From NCBI GenBank assembly GCA_015680685.1, contig MNCI01030304.1:1264617-1317225 (forward strand): 52,609 bases of DNA, read 5' to 3'. Under the pieces are notes generated by a model. That model was given only the letters and a program-made list of their open reading frames with translations, did no database searches and had not been told where the DNA came from. This DNA is from Gnetum montanum. Its lineage: Eukaryota > Streptophyta > Gnetopsida > Gnetales > Gnetaceae. A program made the translations under genes and the position numbers. Of the stretch, positions 44,241-52,609 are shown one piece after another (positions within the stretch are counted from its first letter, which is position 1; each line of letters begins with the position of its first letter).

Positions 44241-44945
44241 AAGGAATTCTTGGACCAATTCATTTCTTTGGGAGTGATCCTACCTTTATCCTGTCTAATA
44301 TTATTTTTGTTAACATGACAGTTGTCATATTAGCATTGGTTGATGAAGGAAGCTTGTGACTTCTAGGAGGACTAAATGTGGATAGAGTAGAAGTAGATGT
44401 AATCCTTCTTCTAATAAATTTTGGCCTCATTCAAAAGAATGATTGTTTCCTTAATTGTGGTTCATGTGTAGTCAATTCCTCCTACATATTAACCATCTTG
44501 GTTACACTTTTCTATTGCAGTTGAGATGGCAGTTCCCCCTACATTATAGGAGGTGGCATTGATGAAAGGAATTAGGATGTTGATTTGAGAAACCAACTAC
44601 TTGTGGATGCATGTATGAGTTTGAGTCTATTCTTCATGGTTTTAGTTTATGATATTCAACTGGATAATATTTTGGAGCTTGAAAGGCTGCATTTCCTACA
44701 GAGATTGGATGTTGCACATAGTATCCATATGGATCTAGTTGTCAATATGGATACTATTCGCGTGGTGGCAGCATGGCCAATCATTGGGATTATTGTCACT
44801 TTTGATGATATTACTCCTCTAGTTGTGGGTAGGCTCTACTAGGATAGTACGCAGTTTGGAAGGCTTACCTATAGTTACCTTGAGGGTAAGGTAATCATTT
44901 GGGCATCTATTTCTTAATAAAGTTAGGGTTAAGTGCATATACCCT
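44241..44945 (-). pseudogene. Decayed spacer between gag and protease, element B
   Basis: The minus strand has short broken frames only, with His/Asn-rich stretches (HIDN, HMDT) near 44,690-44,760. The plus-strand frame at 44,585-44,842 is a shadow of them. There is no domain. Confidence 0.4.
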
Positions 44946-46520
44946 TGTTTCTTATATGTGTGCCATTATAGCATAACATCCTTTAGAATGTTCATATTGG
45001 CATACATCACATCCTTCTTCATATTTATAGCTTATTTTTAAACATTTAGCCATCAAAGCCACTTATCCCTTTCATCCAAAATATCTTTTCTTCTTCTTGT
45101 CCTTGCCTTTATTGAAAGCTTGCTCAATTCATTCCTTCAAAATATTTAAAGCTATTGTAAAATTCTCATAAACCAAATTCCACATCTTCTCTACCTTAGC
45201 TACTATGTTAGTGACAAATTTCTAAATGGATAGAGTCTTTTTCTCAATTACTTGGTCCAATGTATCTTCTTCTTATGTGTTACAAACTCTTACATCCCTT
45301 TTTTGGATGGATGAATCTATATTGTATTCTTCTATTTATTCCATTTTCCTTAATTCACCCTCTTCCTTGACCACTTGATTAATTAACCTTTATATCTGAT
45401 GGGTAGACATCTTAGATAATCAGAATTGGGCATAAACCCCAAGGATCTCCCTAGTTTTATTTTAAAGCCCATCAACAATGTGCCTTAGTTGCTCTCATTG
45501 GGATAATCTATGGCCTAGGCACCTATGCAACAATGAATAATATCGACTCATTGCTGCATCAAGGGATTCATGGATCCCTTGTTTTCATCCTTGGATCTAT
45601 TTTCATAGATTTGACACTTGGGAATATGTTTTATATTTGTCATTAAAAAGTTCCAACATTGTACTTTATCTATTGATTTATTCTAGTTTAAGTGATCTAT
45701 ATCAGCTTTTAGCTTCTTTCACAAGTATCCTTGGGAACAAATTTAGTTTATGCTAATCACTCTCTATTTTTTCCAAGGCACAGGCATCATGGAATACTTG
45801 AAGGTGATGTTGTGGATCAGCATTGTAACCACCCTCAAATCTAGACATGTTATTCATATCTAGCTACTTGATGCAACTATCCCTGACTTGCTTGGTTGGT
45901 ATATAGATAACTTCTTAAATATTGATCATATTGTAGGTTGTCAATAGGGGTTCATCATCGTGATTTGATTTGTAAGCTCTATTATAGTGGTGCCCCCATC
46001 AATGCTCATACCTTTCTTGATCCTCTCATCTATCCCTATGCTTTCTTGGTTCATTATCTTCATCTTTCCCATCAAAGTATCTTGGCCAATGTTCATAACG
46101 ATCATGAGTTCTTCATTCTTCCCTATCATGATCTTGATACCTATATCTTCTCTTATTAGAGTCCATCAATGATTATGAGGATGAAGATGAGGCTGTAGGA
46201 GAATGATGCCTACTTATCCTTCCTTGATGACATTAGTATTCCTCCCTATGGAATTTAGTAGAAACTCTTGGCCTTGAGTTTTGCCTATACTTGGAGTCTA
46301 TTACCTTCCTTCTAGGTGTCTCTACTAGGATGGAATATAATTGAAATTTGATAGGTTCTTCAAGTTGGATGATAAGCATTTGAGAAGGGTCCTCATGATG
46401 ATGGTGGAGATTTCTATAATAAATACATCACCATGGAGTTCTTCTAGGACAAGTAGAGTGTTAACATGCTTTCCCTTATTATGTACATTCTTAATTTCCA
46501 TGGTAGCATCTCTTTTCATT
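44946..46520 (-). pseudogene. gag: Athila-like gag of element B (decayed)
   Basis: It parallels the gag of element A. The N-terminal part is polar with Arg/Asp/His repeats (45,941-46,129 and 46,325-46,519 cover pieces). The capsid domain spans about 45,900-45,420 on the minus strand: FEGGYNADPQHHLQVFHDACAL, here the blocks ADPQHHLQVFHDA, LVKEAKS-stop-YRSL, ELFNDKY, then RYYSLLHRCLGH and QLRHIVDGL. A Lys/Glu tail leads to a knuckle at about 44,965-45,010, CDVCQYEHSKGCYA. Its C-x2-C-x4-H spacing is kept, but the last Cys is shifted by one. Many stops (TAG, TGA, TAA) interrupt it. Confidence 0.78.
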
Positions 46521-46967
46521 TGTGCCTCTATGGGCTAGTAGGGTCTTGTCATGTGCTTAGTCACATGGTAGCCTTACTTGGTTTATATTCATTCCCCTTA
46601 AGGAAGTTTGAAGCATGTTGAGTACTGCTCACTCTAGAGATAGGACTATATTGCCCTATATGTCTCTCCACCTTATTTTCTTGTCTTAATGAAAGATGAA
46701 AGTAAATTCTAGACAATAAGAATTAGTGTGAGTGTATGTAATTCTATTTTTCATGGGCATCCCCTAGTCTTCTTCATCACTAGTTCTATCATTGCTTCTT
46801 TTCAGCTCTTTGGTAGGTGGTGATTTTTCTTGAAGTAAAGAAATGTTGAAATTTTGATGCATGTTAAGTGTTTGTGTGTTTAAATTTGTTAAAGGATATG
46901 TGATTTATCTTTTTAATTCTAGATACAACAAACTTTGTGAAATCAATTACTTAGCACACATTGACTA

Positions 46968-46985
46968 TCTCTAACAATGGCACCA
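46968..46985 (-). promoter_or_regulatory. Primer binding site of element B
   Basis: TGGTGCCATTGTTAGAG on the minus strand, one base inside LTR4. It is the less decayed of the two Athila-type sites here. Confidence 0.6.
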
Positions 46986-46986
46986 A

Positions 46987-47884
46987 TGATGAGCAGTGGA
47001 GTAATCCAACACCCAACCATACAAGTTACGAGTGTTCATGCATAGCCTAATCAAAATCCATAGATAGACAATGTTGATATGCTATTAATTGAGTTGAAGT
47101 TTGAGATCATTATCTTCCCACTTTGAGTTAGTGAAACCTAAGCATATGGATTAAGTCACAGTGAGGCATATGATAAATGATGTTGTTAAGCCCATTTTAC
47201 AATTAGTGATAAACGTAACTGAGAATGAAATTTAATCAAAGTCTAAGTAATTATAGAAATGTAAATCTACTCTAGCCTAAGGTGATGAGTATCTGGTCTT
47301 GATTTTTCATATACACCTTGGAGTTCGTGTAACCATTACTAGGCTAGCAAGAGTTATGTTAATGGACATACTAAGCAATAACACTACTAGGCTTACTAAA
47401 AAATTATAGTTAAGTGCTTGAAATTAGTCATCCTAATTCTGCTTACTATTAGCAAGTGAAAGTAAGATACTTTGGAAAATAAAGAGTTACACTAATAAAG
47501 TAGTAAACATTATGCTAAGTGACAATAAAATAGGAGAATGTTGCAATGGTGAAAAATATCTCAATCTTTATTTTCATTTACAATTCATGTCCAAGTACAA
47601 ACTACTCAAACAAAGATTCCATTCACTATGTCACACCACATTGTAGGCATTCACACTTCTAATTGCTAAGTCTAAATTCAAGAAATAAAACTGCAAGAGT
47701 CTAGTTACTATCAAAATGAAAAGTTATTGGATTGTGCATCCAAGTGTCATATTTATAGGGCTACACATATCTTAAGACATCATATCAATGATGACATAGT
47801 GTATGAAGTGACATCAGATCAACAACATCATTGATTCAACATTATTGCTATGATGTTGTATGATCTTAAAATTTGGATTTATCA
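46987..47884 (-). repeat. LTR4, 5' LTR of element B
   Basis: 898 bp, TGATGAG to TTATCA, ending directly at the right ATTTT target-site copy. It pairs with LTR3 at the U3 end and over most of its middle. Confidence 0.88.
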
Positions 47885-47889
47885 ATTTT
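47885..47889. repeat. Target-site duplication ATTTT, right copy
   Basis: Follows the LTR4 terminus and matches 24,500-24,504. Confidence 0.8.
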
Positions 47890-48312
47890 GAAATTCAAAA
47901 AGCCATCGGTAAAGCTTGTTATGCTAAATAATATTGGAATTCTTGTGAAACTAAAAGTGCTCTTAGTAAAAGTTACATGCCTTGGTTGGAAATTGAAGAT
48001 GAACCTTGGAAGTAATTTTTCAAATTTCTTAAAGAAAAGGATCTAGTACCTAAATTGGAATTGTTTTATCTAAATGATTCTACCATGACTGATCTTAAGA
48101 CTATTAACAATTTTTATGCAAAGTATTTTTCTTCTAAATATTTTAGCAAGTAGAGAAGATTCACTCCACAATAAATCACCTTCAAGTATTAAATCTAGAT
48201 ATTATGCAAAGATAAAACCTTTTACTAGAAAATAAAAAAAAAGTAGCTATTTTTAATAAATTTATTAGAAGATTACAATAGGATTCTCAAAAACCCTCAA
48301 ATATTCCAAAAC
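47890..48312 (+). pseudogene. LINE-2, second half after the insertion (linker toward RT)
   Basis: Plus-strand coding sense continues the SPFDF of the left half with EIQKAIGKACYAK, then KSALSKSYMPWLEIED, FFKFLKEKDLVPKL, FYLNDSTMTDLKTINN and FYAKYFSS. This fits the helical segment between endonuclease and RT in plant LINEs, where a short W-containing linker and a D-x-x-x-I-x-x-FF block are usual. Stops (TAA, TAG) interrupt it. RT does not follow; a different LTR begins near 48,313. Confidence 0.65.
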
Positions 48313-49192
48313 TGGTCATACTCAAATGGTATTGCAAAGCATGAGACTCTACAACCATACAGTGGGTATTCTCAATGCAAGACACAACCAATAGAGAATC
48401 TCTCTCATAAGCTGGGACTGGGATCTTAGCTCACAAGACACAAGAGAATAGAATAGATAAGCCAACACATCACAAGCTAATCTTGGAGATGCAATCACTA
48501 ATTGCACTCACTCAATATGCTCATTCACTCTCTCATGGTCAAATCTTCACACAAACAAGAACTCTTTCTTACTCATGGTACTAACAAATGGTGAACTTCA
48601 ATAATATTTATCATAAACTAGAAGAGAAGAAACCTAGAAACCTTTTCCCTAACTCAACTTAAGACTCTTTAGATGTTTCCCAGGTCTTCTCATCTTCTCC
48701 TCAACTATTTCCATCCTTTTCCGTCATGTTTTGGTTGTTTCCTAAATTGGAATGGGTATTTTTGGAAGTTTTCCCATCCATATGGATCACCTCTAACATT
48801 GGAAAGAAGTGTTCACATCAACCCAACTCTTTGGTAATACATCTACTATTTCTGTGAGACATCTCTTTTAGGGAGAAGACTTCTCCACTTCTAGCAAGAC
48901 ATCTTACCTTAGACATCTCATTCTCAACTGAGACTTCTTGTTTGAGACATCTTATGTTCTATGTTCTAGTGAGATGTCTCACACAAAATGTCTTCTTCTT
49001 AGTTGAAACATCTTGCCTGAGACATTAGTCCAACTAGCGAGACATCTCCTCTGATCTCTAGATGTTTCTTGTTACTCTCAAGCTTCAACCAAGATGTCTT
49101 CTAGTCCTTTAAGACATCTCTCTAGCATCCCAAACCTACAAAACACACACATAGGGAAGAACAAGAGGATTAGATGAGATGTCCCTATACTA
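48313..49192 (-). repeat. Probable 3' LTR of a third Ty3/gypsy element
   Basis: It runs from TGGTCATACTC at 48,313 to a TA end at 49,192, followed on the minus-strand side by a purine tract and then, further right, integrase. There is no second copy in the window, so the ends are inferred. Its centre holds a dense cluster of AGACATCT-type words (48,840-49,150). Confidence 0.5.
48840..49150. repeat. Cluster of decayed GAGACGTCTC-type palindromes
   Basis: About fourteen copies of AGACATCT or AGATGTCT, often extended to GAGACATCTC, in about 310 bp. They look like the cluster in element X although the surrounding sequence is unrelated. Confidence 0.7.
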
Positions 49193-49210
49193 GCTCTTCC
49201 ACCCTTTAAA
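49193..49210 (-). promoter_or_regulatory. Polypurine tract of the third Ty3/gypsy element
   Basis: On the minus strand TTTAAAGGGTGGAAGAGC directly precedes the LTR terminus. Confidence 0.5.
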
Positions 49211-49440
49211 TAATGAACTCATGTAAATAAGGGAGTAGGCATAGAAGAGAGCTGCCATTCATGTAGTTTGGTCTCATAGACCCATATAGCATCATTAGGG
49301 GTTTGATCATCCCAATGGATCAACTAGCATACCTCTTGACTCCTTGAGTACTAGAGGCTTTTCATTGCTTGAGTACAATTTCCTTTCTTTCCATTAAAGG
49401 CTTGGACTTATTAATAGTCCCCTTCAACTAACCGATGCTA
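49211..49440. other. Spacer between integrase end and purine tract
   Basis: No domain seen. It may be the C-terminal tail of the polyprotein and the 3' untranslated part of the element. Confidence 0.35.
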
Positions 49441-50484
49441 CTTTGTATGGTCTACTCCTCAACTGGTCCATGATAGTGCACAAGATCTAAAATATTAAAT
49501 ACAAAAGACATACCAACATCATTTGGTAAATCAATCTCAAAAGCATTGTCATTATTTTTAGACTTGATTTTGAAAGGTCCCATATTCTTGGCTTTCTATT
49601 TGGAGAAGGTAACATCTCTCAACTACTTCTTTTTCAAGTGAACCCAATCCAAGTCACGAAGAAGAAAAATAGACTTCTGTTTATTCTCATTCCTCTTGAG
49701 GACTCTCTCTTTAGCCTTCTTCTCATGATTTTATTTTACTTGTGCATGGAGATCCCTCATCTCTTGCACAAAATTAGCACTAAGTTGAGCTTCACTATCA
49801 AAGCTCTTCAAAGTATTCACTATCTTTGGATAAAAATCATTGTTCATCTCAAATGGGCTTTAGCCAATAGCAACATGAAAAAGCATTATTATACAAAAAA
49901 TCAACATGAAAAAATAATTTTTCCCATTTGTTTGGTTGTCCATCACATAAAACATCTCAATATGTTTAGCAAGGATTTATTCACCACCTTAGTTTAGCCA
50001 TTAGATTATGGATGATATGTACTAGAAAAATTCAAATTTGTCCCTAAAATCTCCAAAGGGACCTTCAAAAGTGACTTGTGAATTTGGAGTCTCCACCACT
50101 TATAATATTCAAAGAAATATCATGCAACTTTATAACATGCTATAAAAACAAATTTCCAACATGAGAAGCATCAATCACCTTCTTGCATGGAATAAAATGG
50201 GACATCTTCGAGAACCTATCCACAATAATAAAAATTACATCATTCCCACTCTTGGTCTTTTGAATACCACTTACAAAGTCTATTGACACACTTTCCCATA
50301 AACCATTTGGAATTAGCAAAGACATATAATGCCCATCCATACCTTTACCTCCTTTGAACTTCTGACATGTCAAAAAATCCTTCACAAATTTTGAAATTTC
50401 CATTTCCATATGATAATCTAGCCAAACTTCTAGGGCTAGATTACTTTTGTTGTATGAATGTAATCTTGTTTGCAAGTAACCCAT
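49441..50484 (-). pseudogene. pol: Ty3/gypsy integrase core and C-terminal domain (decayed, 5'-truncated)
   Basis: The 50,140-50,484 frame starts in the zinc-binding tail; FLTCQKFKG has only one of the paired cysteines. It then enters the core with WESVSIDFVSG (first catalytic Asp, residue 69), VDRFSKMSHFIPCKK and DASHVGNLFL. After a stop, SGGDSKF keeps the second Asp. The third block should hold Glu but reads TKVVNK: codon 49,988-49,990 is AAG, a G-to-A change, and the codon two before it is a TAA stop where Gln is usual. Further left come KIVNTLKSFD, then LRDLDWVHLKKK, MGPFKIKSKNNDNAFEIDLP and FNILDLV, the GPY/F-type end found in Reina, CRM and Tekay-like elements. No chromodomain is visible. 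Similarity ends at 50,484, so RT and RNase H are missing. Confidence 0.88.
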
Positions 50485-52609
50485 GAGTTGTAGTCATGGA
50501 GGAATAGTTAAAAGTCAAAGAATCATTAAGAAAACAAACAATTAGATTCAACTCCAATCAAATCGCACACTTATGCTTATCACTCATAAGCCAAACCATA
50601 AAATTTCTTCCTAACTTCTAATCTTAATTTCAAGAGTGAGAATTAAATGATTAAATCAAATTTGAAATCATTGAGTACAAATCATGAGTTTTGAGGATTA
50701 CAAAGGAGACATCACCCAATTTGTGATTTTGCCTTATTTTTTTTTTCTTTGATGTAGTAGCCTCAACAACCCATTGATAGACTCCAATGATCTATGGTTG
50801 CCACAAGGTTAAACGAATCCCCATTTAACAATTCTAAGGAGAATTAACAAAAATGAATTCAAATTAATGTTGGTTCTCTTGGTAACTAAATCCTCGCCTT
50901 CTTGGGTAAGATGCTATCCTTTTATACTATAAGAGCTTACATTTTAAGTTTGGAAAAAATTAACAAGGTAGACATATCAAATTTTATCAAGGAAATTGAT
51001 ATTAATTAATACTATTGTAGGTACTTATTGATCTGGATCGTGCTTGCTATGGCTCTCAATTGTCGATCTTCATAGCGTTAGCAGTATGGATCAATATCTC
51101 CATTCTATGATGAGTTTTAGATTTCTTTTGACCTAATGTTTTCAGTTTTTATCACTCTCATTCTGGAGATGGATAAAATTTGGGTCAATACAAGTTAGTT
51201 CTAGCAATGTGGATTGATATGTCTACCCTTGAAATATGTCAAAGTCCACAATGTAAATTGATATGTTATCAATACATATCATCTCCACTATATCCTACGA
51301 TAACACAAACTTGAAAAAGTGATCAAGACATATCGCATGTCATCGAGGAATTCAATGTACTTCAATATGGTAAAATAACAAAAAAAAATTAAAAGATTAA
51401 GATATTTTTGTAGTAAAAATGAAGTAATTTGAGGGTTTATCATAGCCCCTTATGAGCCTTTGGTCAGTGCTTAGCCAATTGAGGCAAAAAACATCCTTGG
51501 AGGGAATATATATAGAAAGATACATGCTATTAACTATTCTAAATCACCACACCAATGATGTTCTCTCATGACCCAAAATTTTTCAAGCCTAATTATAATA
51601 CGAAGAAATCACAATAATTCATTAAATTTACTTCTAAAACATTGCTTCAAACTAAAGCCAACATTTCATTCTAATTCTCCCAACTGCAATAACATTTACA
51701 TTATAAAGAAAAACTTGGAAATTAAATATCAACTAGCCACCATAATCTAAGCTCATTACCAAGAATAGTAAGTACATAGTATGAATATTTTTAATCATAT
51801 TGATCTTCAATATGTTTCAAAATAAAAAGGGTTGAACTACATTGCAAACATGAAAACAATCGATAAGCTCTATATATGTAATTTTTAATATATTTAAGTT
51901 CATCATGGTCACATTATTTAGATACAAAAATATTGATAAAATTTCTACCTTATCCAACTATATCAATTTAAGTGATTTAGATTGATATCATTTTATAATT
52001 AAATATTGAACTTCATCGATGAAATCAATATATTTATTTATAACCTAAACATAAATTCTTTCCTTATTGATTGGGATCATAAAAATTGATATACTTCAAT
52101 AACTATTATCTCAAGACATCGAGAGATCAATGTATATTGATATGTTGAGGTCCTCAAGGTTTGCAATTTCCTATTGTATCTATAGAAATCAATTTCACAA
52201 TGTCCCTTGATAAAATAAACTTTTTCTATCATGGGTATTCATACCCTAAGATACATATCAATATAACTAAGACTAAAAGGAATAATTTTATTAAGAAAAT
52301 TTATTGATAAACATTACTTCCATTTTTCTCTTTCTATCATTAGAAATTATTATAGAGGATAAGAATTCACATATAACATGGTTAGGAAGGCTCTTTCTAG
52401 GATTATTTGAGCTAACTGTTGGCACATTTGGCCATTCCATGGAACAGTAAGAGTCATCTTGAACATTATTGTAAGAATAAGAGAATGTGAATGTGTTATT
52501 TCATATCATTGGTATGGAATTTAGGGGGTGGCCCATAATGGAATAATGGTGTGGAAAACAAAGAATACTAGGAATAATCATGTTGCTACATACAATAGTC
52601 CAAAAATAT
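50485..52609. other. AT-rich DNA, no recognisable gene
   Basis: Only short open frames without motifs (the longest, 51,568-51,750, is polar and featureless). From about 51,000 to 52,260 short words such as TTGATATG, ACATATC and CATCGA recur and often lie as inverted pairs, but I cannot define a unit. It is probably decayed repeat DNA. Confidence 0.5.

Larger units (their letters stand above)
24505..47884 (-). mobile_element. Composite insertion: partial LTR, element A, element B in tandem
   Basis: The block starts TGATGAG, ends TTATCA and is flanked by ATTTT on both sides. It holds one partial and four full LTRs, all in the same orientation, and two related minus-strand interiors (A and B). 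Removing it brings the two LINE-2 halves together in frame. It therefore behaves as one insertion unit, although it contains two elements. Element X is nested in A. Confidence 0.8.

Noticed and set aside
45938-46172. Overlapping plus-strand frames opposite gag B
   Set aside because: Shadows of the minus-strand gag N-terminal region; the hydrophobic look comes from antisense reading.
1-52609. CRISPR arrays, tRNA or rRNA genes
   Set aside because: No regularly spaced identical repeats and no cloverleaf with A and B boxes was found by eye; the tandem repeats present are degenerate and irregular.

Overview
The window is repeat-dense nuclear DNA of a land plant with a large, heavily methylated genome. 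It holds nested, decayed LTR retrotransposons and LINEs, and I see no intact host gene, tRNA, rRNA or CRISPR array. The evidence for a plant is the plant-type Ty3/gypsy lineages (a Tat-like element with two RNase H domains, and Athila-like gag and protease), a copia-type element with an initiator-Met primer site, plant LINEs, and nonsense mutations that look like CAG-to-TAG and CGA-to-TGA decay. A gymnosperm is plausible from the style of repeats, but the sequence alone does not prove it.

Layout. (1) About 1-15,560 is a minus-strand Tat-like Ty3/gypsy element. Read right to left it has an LTR with a TATA box (about 13.4-15.5 kb), gag (13.4-11.3 kb), protease (10.4-10.0 kb), then after a 6.7-kb interruption RT, RNase H, a second RNase H and the start of integrase (2.9-0.24 kb). 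The interruption (about 2.95-9.69 kb) carries GC-rich and hairpin repeats, a plus-strand accessory reading region that looks intron-bearing and ends in a coiled coil, and a GGCC-rich minisatellite. (2) About 15.6-18.2 kb is a minus-strand LINE with an ORF1 RNA-binding-like domain and an endonuclease, cut off before RT. (3) 18.2-23.4 kb is AT-rich with no recognisable gene. (4) 23.5-24.5 kb and 47.9-48.3 kb are two halves of one plus-strand LINE, split by a large insertion with a perfect ATTTT target-site duplication.

That insertion (24,505-47,884) is the most interesting part. It contains four full LTRs and one partial LTR, all in one orientation: partial LTR, LTR1, element A, LTR2, a 4-bp spacer, LTR3, element B, LTR4. 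Elements A and B are related minus-strand Athila-like elements with gag and, in B, protease, plus a large accessory ORF of unknown function. Neither has detectable RT or integrase. The 4-bp LTR2/LTR3 spacer, TAAA, is what end-to-end joining of two unprocessed linear cDNAs would leave. Element A was later hit by element X (25,836-31,851), a minus-strand copia-like element with two LTRs, an initiator-Met primer site and only a gag-like reading frame.

(5) From 48.3 to 50.5 kb lies the 3' end of another minus-strand Ty3/gypsy element: probable LTR, purine tract, integrase C-terminus and core. (6) 50.5-52.6 kb is AT-rich with no recognisable gene.

Common themes are repeated loss of catalytic residues by G-to-A or C-to-T change, clusters of decayed AGACGTCT palindromes in two unrelated LTR families, and two non-autonomous families that each carry an accessory ORF with a globular N-terminal part and a coiled-coil C-terminal part.
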